A stretch of DNA of 64,000 bases from JAQVEM01 sp964616545. GTDB lineage: Bacteria; Actinomycetota; Humimicrobiia; Humimicrobiales; Humimicrobiaceae. The position numbers were made by a program, and so were the translations under genes. Position 1 is the first letter of the stretch. Each line of letters begins with the position of its first letter. This document shows, one piece after another, positions 17,084-25,844 of the stretch. The stretch covers positions 1 through 64,000 of the forward strand of contig CAZTUA010000032.1 in the NCBI GenBank assembly GCA_964616545.1, given 5' to 3'. Under the pieces are notes generated by a model that did not search any database, was not told where the DNA came from, and saw only the letters and a program-made list of their open reading frames with translations.

Positions 17084-17743
17084 ATGGATACAATTAAAAT
17101 TAATAATCTTAATAAGGCCGGTGAGCCTTCCACGGTTAAAACAATTGCCAGATTTATCTCGGAAGGAAGGCTGGTAATTCTTCCCACTGCCACGATATAT
17201 GGTATAAGCTGCAAATACGATGATAAGAATGCATTAGAGCGGATTCATAGAATTAAAAAAAGAAGCACAGATATGCCGTTTATAATACTGATTTCCAATC
17301 CTGAAGATCTTAAAATCTTTACCTCCCGGATAAACGCTGCAGCCAGGTATATAATAGATAAATTTTGGAATATTAAAAAACCGGAATCTCTCACTTTAAT
17401 TTTTAATAAAAGAAAAAACCTTAAAAGTTTTATTACCAGCAGCAGGCACACTATTGCTGTCAGGATGGCAGAACCAGAATTTTTAAGGGATATAATAGAT
17501 ATCTGCGGTCCTATTGTATCTACAAGCGCCACCGTTTCGGGAGTGAAAACACTTCCCGGAAGCATAGATGAAATACCCCTTACAATAAAAAAGAATGTTG
17601 ACCTTATTGTAGAGTGCCGGTCCAGTTTGCCCGGAGTAGAATCAACTATTGTCAGCATGGAGGGCGACTGCCCTGTACTTGTAAGGGAAGGAAAGGTAAA
17701 TTTTAAAGACGTTCTCGGAGCCGTTTTAGAAAAAAATAAATAA
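17084..17743 (+). CDS. tsaC: Threonylcarbamoyl-AMP synthase (Sua5/YrdC/YciO family)
   Basis: Makes threonylcarbamoyl-AMP from threonine, bicarbonate and ATP for the t6A37 modification of ANN-decoding tRNAs. ISEGRLVILPTATIYGISC carries the conserved substrate strand, KKRSTDMPFI the basic ATP-binding segment, and PIVSTSATVSG the region matching the S-x-N signature of the family. I chose the ATG at 17084 (219 residues), where homology begins; the frame is open to 16961 but the extra 41 residues look non-coding. No good Shine-Dalgarno is visible for either start. A YciO-type paralogue of unknown role is an alternative. Confidence 0.78.
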   Translation: MDTIKINNLNKAGEPSTVKTIARFISEGRLVILPTATIYGISCKYDDKNALERIHRIKKRSTDMPFIILISNPEDLKIFTSRINAAARYIIDKFWNIKKPESLTLIFNKRKNLKSFITSSRHTIAVRMAEPEFLRDIIDICGPIVSTSATVSGVKTLPGSIDEIPLTIKKNVDLIVECRSSLPGVESTIVSMEGDCPVLVREGKVNFKDVLGAVLEKNK

Positions 17744-17758
17744 AAAAGCGGATATTTT

Positions 17759-17786
17759 TTGATTATCTTTTTAATTGGAATATAAT
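17759..17786 (+). promoter_or_regulatory. Sigma-70-type promoter for rpiB-glyA
   Basis: TTGATT (17759-17764), a 16-base spacer and a perfect TATAAT (17781-17786). The start site would be near 17793, leaving a leader of about 75 bases before rpiB. AAGGAAAGG precedes the rpiB ATG. Confidence 0.55.
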
Positions 17787-17867
17787 ATACGGAGTTTTTA
17801 TTTTTTTAAATTATAAGCAGTTAATTTTTAAAATTTTATTAATATTGACACAGGGGAAGGAAAGGTA

Positions 17868-18329
17868 ATGAAAATAGTTATAGGAGCGGACCATGCCGGT
17901 TTTTATTATAAGTCCGGTTTAATCGAAGTTATAAAATCAATGGGGCACAGCGTAAAGGATGTCGGTACAGACAGCAGCAAAAGCTCAGACTATCCTGACT
18001 TTGCAGAAAAAGCCTCTAAAATGGTAGCCTGCGGTAAGGCAGACATTGGAATACTAATATGCGGTTCCGGTATTGGCATGGGTATAGCATCAAATAAAAT
18101 AAAGGGTATACGTTCGGCAGTATGCTGGAGCACCGAAACCGCAGAAGTAGCGAGGACCCATAACAGCGCCAATGTACTGAGCCTGGGGGCAAGATTTTTA
18201 TCACTCGGAAAATGCATTGAAATAGCAAAAACCTTTATAAGCACTCCTACGACCGACGAAGAGCGTCATATTAAAAGAATCAATAAAATAAAAAAAATAG
18301 AAGAAAGGAAATTTTCCTGTAATGACTGA
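17868..18329 (+). CDS. rpiB: Ribose-5-phosphate isomerase B
   Basis: Interconverts ribose-5-phosphate and ribulose-5-phosphate in the cytoplasm. The N-terminal GADHAGFYYK motif, the catalytic cysteine in ICGSGIGMGIASNK, and the histidine in RTHNSANVLSLGAR match RpiB enzymes. The 153-residue length is standard. A strong Shine-Dalgarno (GGAAGGAAAGG) precedes the ATG. Its last codons overlap the glyA start (18322), indicating translational coupling. Confidence 0.93.
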   Translation: MKIVIGADHAGFYYKSGLIEVIKSMGHSVKDVGTDSSKSSDYPDFAEKASKMVACGKADIGILICGSGIGMGIASNKIKGIRSAVCWSTETAEVARTHNSANVLSLGARFLSLGKCIEIAKTFISTPTTDEERHIKRINKIKKIEERKFSCND

Positions 18330-19590
18330 TTCAAGTAAACATAAAAATCATACCCTGAGTACAGATGAAGATATAGAGATTAAAAAGATTATAAAAAAAG
18401 AAATAGAACGGCAAAGGAGCCAGATTATTCTTATAGCTTCTGAAAATTTTACTTCCCGTGAGGTTATAAGGACAATGGGCTCGCCTCTTACCAATAAATA
18501 TGCCGAGGGCTATCCCGGGCTGAGATATTACGCAGGGTGCGAGAATGTTGACGAGGCAGAACAGCTGGCCATAGACAGGGCTAACAGGCTGTTCGGTTCT
18601 GACTATAGTAACGTCCAGCCGCACAGCGGGGTAAGCGCGAATCTTGCCGTTTTCCTTGGCATCCTTGACTGCGGAGATAAAATACTAAGCATGAATTTAA
18701 GGGACGGGGGGCATCTTTCTCACGGACACAAGCAGAACCTGAGCGGCCGGTATTACGAGATACACACATATAACGTGGATCCCGAAACGGAAATGCTTGA
18801 TTACGAAAACATCAGAAAAATTGCCGTAACCGTAAAGCCAAAACTTATTGTAGCGGGAGCCAGCTCCTACTCCAGGATAATTGATTTTAAAAAATTTAGA
18901 GAAATAGCAGATGAAGCGGGCGCATATTTTCTTGCTGACACTGCACATATTGCCGGACTTATGGTAAGCGGCTATCATCCGGATTCTGTAAAAGTGGCTG
19001 ACTTTACCACAGCAACCACCCATAAGACCATAAGAGGGCCCAGAGGCGGCCTTATTATAGCAGATAAGAAATACGCCGAACTTATTGACAGGTCGGTTTT
19101 CCCCGGTGTCCAGGGCGGCCCTCTCATGCACATAATCGCAGCCAAAGCAGTGGCATTCAGGGAAGCACTGGAAGACTCGTTTAAAGATTACAGCAGACGC
19201 ATAATTGAGAATTCTAAAGCTCTGTGCGAGTATATGAAAAATGACGGCTTTAGAATTGTATCAGGCGGAACAGACAATCATTTATTCCTGGTAGACCTGA
19301 CAAATAAAAAGATGACCGGCTTTGAAGCAGTTGGGGCACTGACTTCTGTGGGAATAATAGTCAATAAAAACGTAATCCCCTTTGATAAGCAAAGGCCCAC
19401 AATAGCGAGCGGAATAAGAATAGGCACACCTGCAGTTACCACGCAGGGAATGGGAACAGAAGAAATGTATAGAATCGGCGAACTTATTTCATCTGCTCTT
19501 AAAAACAGGGATAACAATACGAAGCTTAAAGAAATAGCTAAAAAAGTCAGAAATCTTACAGGGGATTTTCCGGTTTACTCAAAAGATTAA
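18322..19590 (+). CDS. glyA: Serine hydroxymethyltransferase
   Basis: PLP enzyme converting serine and tetrahydrofolate to glycine and methylene-THF. The PLP lysine is in TTATTHKTIRGPRGG. IILIASENFTS and NKYAEGYPGLRYYAGCENVD near the N-terminus are diagnostic. A length of 422 residues is normal. The start overlaps the end of rpiB by 8 bases. The gene converges on the ATPase operon, with only 23 bp between stop codons and no convincing terminator. Confidence 0.95.
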   Translation: MTDSSKHKNHTLSTDEDIEIKKIIKKEIERQRSQIILIASENFTSREVIRTMGSPLTNKYAEGYPGLRYYAGCENVDEAEQLAIDRANRLFGSDYSNVQPHSGVSANLAVFLGILDCGDKILSMNLRDGGHLSHGHKQNLSGRYYEIHTYNVDPETEMLDYENIRKIAVTVKPKLIVAGASSYSRIIDFKKFREIADEAGAYFLADTAHIAGLMVSGYHPDSVKVADFTTATTHKTIRGPRGGLIIADKKYAELIDRSVFPGVQGGPLMHIIAAKAVAFREALEDSFKDYSRRIIENSKALCEYMKNDGFRIVSGGTDNHLFLVDLTNKKMTGFEAVGALTSVGIIVNKNVIPFDKQRPTIASGIRIGTPAVTTQGMGTEEMYRIGELISSALKNRDNNTKLKEIAKKVRNLTGDFPVYSKD

Positions 19591-19613
19591 ATAATTAAGG
19601 AGTCTTAAAATAA

Positions 19614-20234
19614 TCAGTGGCTTCTTACAATCTCTTTGACCCTCATGAGCCGTACAGTATTGGAACGCTCGCTTTCATCAAGTTTCATGGTTATAAATTT
19701 TATGGTTTCTTCTATGGCAGGAATTAGCTTGTATTCCAGGGCATTAACTCTTCTTCTCGTTTCTTCAATCTCTATAGCCATGAGCTGCAGCATTTTCTCT
19801 TTTTCGGCAAGATTGAGGAGATTGTCTATGAATCTTTCAAAGCTTTTAAGGGCGATATCCATCTCCCCTGACGTATTTATATACCCGTATGGAATAATGC
19901 TGCCGCTTATTTGCTTCGTGTACACAGGTATACGGACGCTCATTACATTTTTCTTTTCGACCGAAATAGATATTTCCTTTGACGGAAGCAGCAGCTCCTG
20001 TTCCGTCTGGCGGGAACCAGCGCCGGCTTTTGCCATTACGAACCTCTCCAGTATGGACTGAAATTCTTTTTCTATCGAAAAGCGCAGCTCCTTAACTTCG
20101 TCAATAACCCCGAGCCATTGCCTCATGAGTTCATCTCTCTTGTCTTTAAGGAGCTTATGGCCCCTGCGTGCAAGACTAAGCCTTCTTCTCAGCCTGAGGA
20201 GCTCCATTCTTGTAGGATTAACATTTAAAAGCAT
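19614..20234 (-). CDS. atpD: V/A-type ATP synthase subunit D
   Basis: The central rotor-shaft subunit of the V1 sector. The N-terminal NVNPTRMELLRLRRRLSLAR is diagnostic, and the protein is a long two-helix coiled coil (about residues 5-75 and 130-200) with a short central beta region. At 206 residues it is standard. It is the last gene of the operon; its start codon directly follows the subunit B stop codon. Function depends on pairing with subunit F (23406-23753) in the rotor. Confidence 0.93.
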   Translation of the reverse strand: MLLNVNPTRMELLRLRRRLSLARRGHKLLKDKRDELMRQWLGVIDEVKELRFSIEKEFQSILERFVMAKAGAGSRQTEQELLLPSKEISISVEKKNVMSVRIPVYTKQISGSIIPYGYINTSGEMDIALKSFERFIDNLLNLAEKEKMLQLMAIEIEETRRRVNALEYKLIPAIEETIKFITMKLDESERSNTVRLMRVKEIVRSH

Positions 20235-21638
20235 TTAATTATCCCCGCCGCTATCTTCGTCGTTTTTAAATTTATTTAGATATTTATCCAGAAATTCTGT
20301 TCCTATCCTTTTCAATTCCTCTCTCGGGAATACGCTTAAGAGCTTCCACCCCAGGTCCAGTGTCTGTTCTATTGTCCTGTTCTCGTACTCATCCTGAGAA
20401 ACATATTCTTCCTCAAATTTTTCCGTGAATCTTAAATAAAGCTTGTCCATATCGGTCAGTGCCGCTTCCCCGAGAATTACAGCCAGTTCTTCTACTTCTT
20501 TCCCTCTTGCGTATGCCGCATATAGCTGGTTGAATATGTCTGCATGATCCTCTCTTGTTTTACCCTTTCCTATCCCTTTGTCTTTAAGCCTTGAAAGCGA
20601 TGGCAGCACATCCACAGGCGGAGAGATTTTTTTCTTGTGAAGAGACCTTGATAGGATAATCTGGCCTTCTGTTATATACCCTGTAAGGTCGGGAATTGGA
20701 TGCGTTTTATCATCCTCCGGCATTGTAAGTATTGGAATCTGTGTTATTGAGCCCTTCTTCCCCTTAATTCTGCCGGCTCTTTCATATATTGTAGAAAGAT
20801 CAGTATACAGGTATCCAGGATAGCCTCTTCTTCCGGGAATCTCCTTCCTTGCAGCCGATATTTCTTTTAAAGCCTCACAGTAATTGGTCATATCGGTCAG
20901 AATAACCAGCACATGCATGTCCTTTTCAAAGGCAAGATATTCTGCAAAGGTAAGGCCTGCCCTTGGTGTGGCAACCCTTTCAATTGCCGGGTCATTGGCA
21001 AGATTTAGAACAAGCACCGCTCTGTTTATGGCCCCGGTTTTTTTAAAATCCTTTATAAAATATTCAGATTCTTCAAATGTGATTCCAATTGCCACAAAAA
21101 CCACAGCAAATTCTTCTTTATCCGAAAGAACTGCGGCCTGTCTTGCGATTTGAGCTGCAATCCTGTTATGGGGAAGGCCGGAACCCGAGAATATCGGAAG
21201 CTTCTGCCCCCTTACAAGAGTGTTAAGGCCATCTATTGAAGATATGCCGGTCTGTATAAATTCGTTGGGGTAATCCCTTGCATATGGATTAATCGGCGCA
21301 CCGTTAATATCGCTGCTTTTCTCTGGAATAATCTTATCTTTTTCTGTTTTTGGCCTGCCGAGCCCGGTAAAAACTTTACCCAGTATATCGGAAGAAAGAT
21401 AAACATGAGTGCCTCTTCCCAGAAACCTGACCCTGGTGTTCCGGGAATCTATTCCGGATGTACCCTCAAATACCTGCACGAGTGCATTATCTCTGTTAAC
21501 TTCAAGCACTCTGCCGTTCCTCATGCTTCCGTCATCAAGCCTTATGTCAACCATTTCTTCATACTTGACACCTTCCACGCCCTCTACATGAAGCAGGGGG
21601 CCTGAAATACTGGTAATGCTTTTATATTCTTTTAACAT
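20235..21638 (-). CDS. atpB: V/A-type ATP synthase subunit B (non-catalytic)
   Basis: Nucleotide-binding-like regulatory subunit alternating with A in the V1 hexamer. EYKSITSISGPLLHVEGVEG starts the beta-barrel. The P-loop position reads FSGSGLPHNRIA, without the lysine, as expected for non-catalytic B subunits. ARKEIPGRRGYPGYLYTDLS near residue 270 is conserved. It is 467 residues and lies 2 bases after subunit A. Confidence 0.95.
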   Translation of the reverse strand: MLKEYKSITSISGPLLHVEGVEGVKYEEMVDIRLDDGSMRNGRVLEVNRDNALVQVFEGTSGIDSRNTRVRFLGRGTHVYLSSDILGKVFTGLGRPKTEKDKIIPEKSSDINGAPINPYARDYPNEFIQTGISSIDGLNTLVRGQKLPIFSGSGLPHNRIAAQIARQAAVLSDKEEFAVVFVAIGITFEESEYFIKDFKKTGAINRAVLVLNLANDPAIERVATPRAGLTFAEYLAFEKDMHVLVILTDMTNYCEALKEISAARKEIPGRRGYPGYLYTDLSTIYERAGRIKGKKGSITQIPILTMPEDDKTHPIPDLTGYITEGQIILSRSLHKKKISPPVDVLPSLSRLKDKGIGKGKTREDHADIFNQLYAAYARGKEVEELAVILGEAALTDMDKLYLRFTEKFEEEYVSQDEYENRTIEQTLDLGWKLLSVFPREELKRIGTEFLDKYLNKFKNDEDSGGDN

Positions 21639-21640
21639 CT

Positions 21641-23401
21641 TTACTCCTCTATTATTGAAGAAAATTCTTTGTCTATGTCTTCTTTGATTTTATCAATGTT
21701 ATCTATATCTTCATCTTTTACGTATTTCATTCTTGCTATTTTTTCTTTAACTTTCATATTCTCTATTGCCTTAATGTCTGCATTCATCCTCAGATAGCTG
21801 GCAGCCTGATTATAGAAATATATTATTATGCTAATCATCTTGTACTGTTTTTCTATTGAAGAATAAGTATCCACTTCATGAAAAGCAACCTGGTGAAGAA
21901 AATCTTCCCTTATGATCCTGGCCACAAGAAGAATCAGCCTGTCCGGACCTGAGAGAGCATCAATTCCAACAAGCCTTACAATTTCTTCCAGTTCAGATTC
22001 TTTTTCAAGAATTCTCATGGCTTCCGCCCGCATATCAAGGTAGTCCTCATGGACGTTTTCTTTGATATAATCCCTTATATTATCAATATAAAGAGAATAG
22101 GAATTCAGCCATGATATTGCCGGAAATTGCCTGCTGTATGCAAGATGCGCCTCAAGGGACCAGAAAACTTTTACCACTCTTAAAGTGGCCTGTACCACAG
22201 GGTCCGAGAGATCTCCTCCCGGCGGTGATACCGCTCCTATAACAGATAGTGCGCCTGTTCTCTTTTTTGCGGTTTCCATGCAATTTACTATGCCGGCTCT
22301 TTCATAAAAAGACGCGAGCCTTGCACCAAGATATGCAGGATATCCTTCTTCTCCGGGCATCTCTTCAAGTCTACCCGATATTTCCCTCATTGCCTCAGCC
22401 CACCTTGATGTTGAGTCAGCCATCAGGGCAACTGAATATCCCATATCCCTGAAATACTCTGCTATTGTTATCCCTGTATATACCGATGCTTCTCTTGCTG
22501 CAACGGGCATGTTTGATGTATTGGCGATAAGAACCGTTCTTTTCATAAGAGGCACACCCGATTTAGGGTCGATAAGCTCGGGGAATTCCATCAGGACATC
22601 CGTCATTTCGTTCCCTCTTTCACCGCAGCCTATATAAACAATCACACCCGCTTCAACCCACTTTGCAAGCTGGTGCTGGATTACGGTCTTTCCGGAACCA
22701 AATGGTCCCGGGACACACGCAGTGCCTCCCTTCGCAATCGGGAACAGCATATCTATAATTCTCTGTCCCGTGAATAAAGGCACTTCCGGGCTTAATTTAT
22801 TCAGGTAGGGTCTGGGTTTTCTTACCGGCCACTTCTGCATCATGGTTACTTCTTTATCACCGTTCTCGCCTTTTATGACAGCAACAGTATCCTCAACTGT
22901 AAAATCTCCCTTCCGGATTGATTTTACTTCACCGCTTACGCCTTCGGGCACCATAATATAGTGTTTTACTATCTCTGTTTCATTAACGTAACCGAGAAAA
23001 TCTCCGTGACTGACTTTATCCCCCTGTTTTGCCATTGGCTCGAATTTCCATTTTCGCTCCCTATCCAGAGCAACTGCGGTTACTCCCCTTGCAATGTAAT
23101 CACCCGTTTTTCTATATATTTCATCAAGAGGCCTCTGGATTCCGTCATATATTGATTCAATTACACCCGGCCCGAGCTCAACAGCCAGAGGCTCTCCGCC
23201 AGGATACACGGGTTCCCCCACACCTATTCCCTCGGTTTCTTCATATACCTGAATGGAGGCAAGATCTTCGTTCAATTCTATTATCTCGCCCATTAATCTT
23301 TTATCAGAAACATGGACGATATCATACATTTTGCAGCCATACATATTCTCCGCAACTACAAGTGGGCCCGTTACCTTGACTATTTTACCTAAATTACTCA
23401 T
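21641..23401 (-). CDS. atpA: V/A-type ATP synthase catalytic subunit A
   Basis: The catalytic ATPase subunit. The Walker A motif is GPFGSGKTV, near residue 232, followed by the GERGNEMTD catalytic-glutamate segment and SRWAEAMREISGRLEEMPGE. The A-subunit-specific non-homologous region (about 110-200) separates the beta-barrel from the nucleotide domain, and 586 residues is full length. Start ATG lies 4 bases after the subunit F stop. Confidence 0.96.
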   Translation of the reverse strand: MSNLGKIVKVTGPLVVAENMYGCKMYDIVHVSDKRLMGEIIELNEDLASIQVYEETEGIGVGEPVYPGGEPLAVELGPGVIESIYDGIQRPLDEIYRKTGDYIARGVTAVALDRERKWKFEPMAKQGDKVSHGDFLGYVNETEIVKHYIMVPEGVSGEVKSIRKGDFTVEDTVAVIKGENGDKEVTMMQKWPVRKPRPYLNKLSPEVPLFTGQRIIDMLFPIAKGGTACVPGPFGSGKTVIQHQLAKWVEAGVIVYIGCGERGNEMTDVLMEFPELIDPKSGVPLMKRTVLIANTSNMPVAAREASVYTGITIAEYFRDMGYSVALMADSTSRWAEAMREISGRLEEMPGEEGYPAYLGARLASFYERAGIVNCMETAKKRTGALSVIGAVSPPGGDLSDPVVQATLRVVKVFWSLEAHLAYSRQFPAISWLNSYSLYIDNIRDYIKENVHEDYLDMRAEAMRILEKESELEEIVRLVGIDALSGPDRLILLVARIIREDFLHQVAFHEVDTYSSIEKQYKMISIIIYFYNQAASYLRMNADIKAIENMKVKEKIARMKYVKDEDIDNIDKIKEDIDKEFSSIIEE

Positions 23402-23405
23402 TTAT

Positions 23406-23753
23406 TTACTCCTGTATACTCTCTTTACCTGACAATATATCTGCTCCAACAGCTTTTATTATTGTTCTCCTTAAATTTTTCATTGCATAATCATTTCTTT
23501 TGCCCGGCCCGGGAATAACCACTATGGAAGGCTGGAAGCTGTTCTCGTACTCTCTAATAGCACTGTCCAGTTTTACCGCCAGCGTTTCTGTGATAAAAAT
23601 AATCCCGTAGCCGCTATCTGCAAGCTGCTTTAACTTTTTTGCTGCCTCTTTTATTTCCCCCGATTTATCTTCAAGAGGAAAGACATCTATTCCCGCTGCC
23701 TTGAATATAAGCATTATATCCTTTTCACCGAACGCAGCTATTTTTACTGCCAT
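23406..23753 (-). CDS. atpF: V/A-type ATP synthase subunit F
   Basis: Small rotor-shaft subunit (115 residues) with a Rossmann-like fold that binds subunit D and couples ATP hydrolysis to rotation. The N-terminal IAAFGEKDIMLIFKAAGIDV, the middle GIIFITETLAVKL and the IVVIPGPGKRNDYAMKNLR segment fit NtpG/AtpF of prokaryotic V-ATPases. The start codon abuts the subunit C stop codon. Confidence 0.9.
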   Translation of the reverse strand: MAVKIAAFGEKDIMLIFKAAGIDVFPLEDKSGEIKEAAKKLKQLADSGYGIIFITETLAVKLDSAIREYENSFQPSIVVIPGPGKRNDYAMKNLRRTIIKAVGADILSGKESIQE

Positions 23754-24770
23754 TTAAACCTCTATCCTGCTTTTTATTTTTTCAAAGTTTATACCATAAA
23801 GACTGCCTGTAAAAATAATATTTAAATTCTTCAGTTCAATTTTTTTTCTCAGAAAGAATTGGAAAACCTTCTCAACATTGGAAACCGTATATTTTAGCGG
23901 CTCAAACATATCAGAATAAAAAATTATCTCTTCCTTCTCAAAGGTCGCGAATGAATCCTGCGAACTCAAAATATGGGCTCCTTTTATTGCTATATCTGCA
24001 TAAGGGGACTGCTCTATTTTTTTTATAAAAAAGTCAGGGCTCTCATCTTTGAATTTCATCATGAATTCTACCGGAAGGAAGCCATTATCATGCAGGAAGT
24101 AACCAAAATCCAGGTCTCCTTTAATATGCTTGCTTCTGTAAATATTCTTTATGTTAAGTATGTCTATAACAGATTTAAGATAATCCATGATAAACCTGCT
24201 GTTTATTTTCTTTACGGAGCCAAATATTTCATTCAAATAAAATTTTTCAATTTCAAATTCCAGAACCCGGATATCTTTTTGCCTTTTTATTGCCCCCTCT
24301 GCAAATTCAAGGGTGGCAGAAAACGGCCGGCTCATGTCCTCATGCCTGCCGGTTTCAATGGCATTTCTGAGCTTCCCGTAAGAATGATATACAGGGATAT
24401 GAAGACTTTCCAGGTCTGTATCCGTAATAATTGATTTTACAACAGTTTTTATATTGTGAAGATTTTCCTCAAAAAATAAAAGTTCCCCGGCCGGTTCATG
24501 ACCGGACTTTAGCCTGCCGGCCAGAAACCCGGCTATTTTTTTATACTCTCCGTTTATAACCGGTTCAAAGCTGGCCTGGCTTTCAATCTCACCTGTGTAG
24601 CCCGAATACACCGTATCCCTTAACACCCTTATAAATTCATCCAGTCCGCCGCCTCTGAGCATCCTGTCAATCCTGCTCTTATCCAGGAATTCGGCCTCCC
24701 TGGTTTTTAGCTCAGCACATGCGAAAAGATAAAAACTATCGTCTTCTATGTCATAATCCCGAAGTCTCAA
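23754..24770 (-). CDS. atpC: V/A-type ATP synthase subunit C
   Basis: The socket subunit (AC39/d family) that links the V1 shaft to the c-ring. It is a mostly helical protein of 338 residues. FYLFACAELKTREAEFLDKS near the N-terminus and LEFEIEKFYLNEIFGSVKK in the middle match the three-fold helical repeats of the family. The assignment rests on this pattern and on position between subunits E and F, the order found in the Enterococcus hirae ntp operon. Confidence 0.87.
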   Translation of the reverse strand: MRLRDYDIEDDSFYLFACAELKTREAEFLDKSRIDRMLRGGGLDEFIRVLRDTVYSGYTGEIESQASFEPVINGEYKKIAGFLAGRLKSGHEPAGELLFFEENLHNIKTVVKSIITDTDLESLHIPVYHSYGKLRNAIETGRHEDMSRPFSATLEFAEGAIKRQKDIRVLEFEIEKFYLNEIFGSVKKINSRFIMDYLKSVIDILNIKNIYRSKHIKGDLDFGYFLHDNGFLPVEFMMKFKDESPDFFIKKIEQSPYADIAIKGAHILSSQDSFATFEKEEIIFYSDMFEPLKYTVSNVEKVFQFFLRKKIELKNLNIIFTGSLYGINFEKIKSRIEV

Positions 24771-24773
24771 CTG

Positions 24774-25358
24774 TTACTTCTCCTTATCATTGCCAAATAA
24801 ATACCGTGCTGCTTCCATCCTTATATCATCTATATCCGAATCAATTAAAATATCGGGAGATATATTATATTCTGCTTTCCCGCTTACGACCTTAATTCCT
24901 TTTTTAAAATCGGCTTTTCCCTCTGCTTTTTTTAAGTCTGCAATGGATTCAACCATCTTCCCGTCAATATTCTTTTCTTCTGTTCCAATCTGATAAAAAC
25001 CGCCGTCTATATCCAGTGATTTCAGGCTCTTTATGAGGAATTTTTTATAATCTTTCCTGTCCATGGCCAGAAGTTTTTTCTTCGCCTCTTCTATTACATC
25101 ATCGACAAGCTTAATTTTATGCATGAGTATCTCCCGGTCCATCTCCGATTTGATTTTAGATAACTCAATATTTAAAACTTCTCTGTGTTTCTGCGAGGCT
25201 TTAAGCCTGCCGTCTTTTTTTACCTCCCCGGCTCTCTGCTTTGCCCTGTCTATTATATCCGCAGCTTTCTTCCTGGCTTCATCCATGCTGCGCTCTTTCT
25301 CTTTTCTGGCATCGTCCAGTACTTTCCTGGAAACATTATCCAATTCTGACATATTCAT
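24774..25358 (-). CDS. atpE: V/A-type ATP synthase subunit E (peripheral stalk)
   Basis: Peripheral-stalk subunit with a long charged N-terminal coiled coil (about residues 5-105, rich in K, E and R, with ARKKAADIIDRAKQRAGEVK) and a small C-terminal mixed domain that would bind the top of V1. It pairs with the G/H-like subunit encoded first in the operon. At 194 residues it is typical. It lies 7 bases after subunit K and 3 bases before subunit C. Confidence 0.87.
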   Translation of the reverse strand: MNMSELDNVSRKVLDDARKEKERSMDEARKKAADIIDRAKQRAGEVKKDGRLKASQKHREVLNIELSKIKSEMDREILMHKIKLVDDVIEEAKKKLLAMDRKDYKKFLIKSLKSLDIDGGFYQIGTEEKNIDGKMVESIADLKKAEGKADFKKGIKVVSGKAEYNISPDILIDSDIDDIRMEAARYLFGNDKEK

Positions 25359-25365
25359 TCACCTA

Positions 25366-25830
25366 TTAAAATTCAATCAGGTTATTAAGGAAGAAAGTTA
25401 TAAGAAGTCCCAGCACAGCATAGGTCTCTACCATTGCAGCGTAAATAACTCCTTTCATAACTTCCCCGGGTTTTTTGGCTACAAGATTTACGCCGGCGGC
25501 ACATACTTTCCCCTGATGTATCCCCGAAAAAAGCCCTGTAAATGCTATGGGCAGCGCAGCAAGAAAGAGCTGCATACCCTGAGCCGTTGTCTCTACATTG
25601 GAAATATTTCCAATCAGCAGAAACGTGGCGACAAATCCATAGAATCCCTGGGTCCCCGGGAGCACCACAAGCAGAAACAGGCTTCCAAATCTTTTAGGAT
25701 CTTCAGAAAGAACCCCGGTAGCTGCCCTTGCAGGATATCCTATTCCTACAATTGAACCTATTCCGGCCATTATAACTGCCAGGCCTGCGCCGAACATTGC
25801 CATCACTATACCGAGTGATAAATCTGACAT
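25366..25830 (-). CDS. atpK: V/A-type ATP synthase proteolipid subunit K, Na+-type ligands
   Basis: The rotor-ring proteolipid, 154 residues and four transmembrane helices from two fused hairpins. Only the last helix carries the essential carboxylate (E135 in MVETYAVLG). The residues matching the Na+ site of E. hirae NtpK are all present with a constant offset of four: L57, T60 and Q61 (LPGTQG), Q106 (HQGKV) and E135. The complex is therefore predicted to pump or use Na+ instead of H+. The start is 14 bases after subunit I. Confidence 0.93.
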   Translation of the reverse strand: MSDLSLGIVMAMFGAGLAVIMAGIGSIVGIGYPARAATGVLSEDPKRFGSLFLLVVLPGTQGFYGFVATFLLIGNISNVETTAQGMQLFLAALPIAFTGLFSGIHQGKVCAAGVNLVAKKPGEVMKGVIYAAMVETYAVLGLLITFFLNNLIEF

Positions 25831-25844
25831 TTTCCCTCCTAATA

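Noticed and set aside
19591..19613. Bidirectional terminator between glyA and the ATPase operon
   Set aside because: Only a 5-bp TTAAG/CTTAA stem is present in the 23-bp gap, without a T-run; too weak to call.
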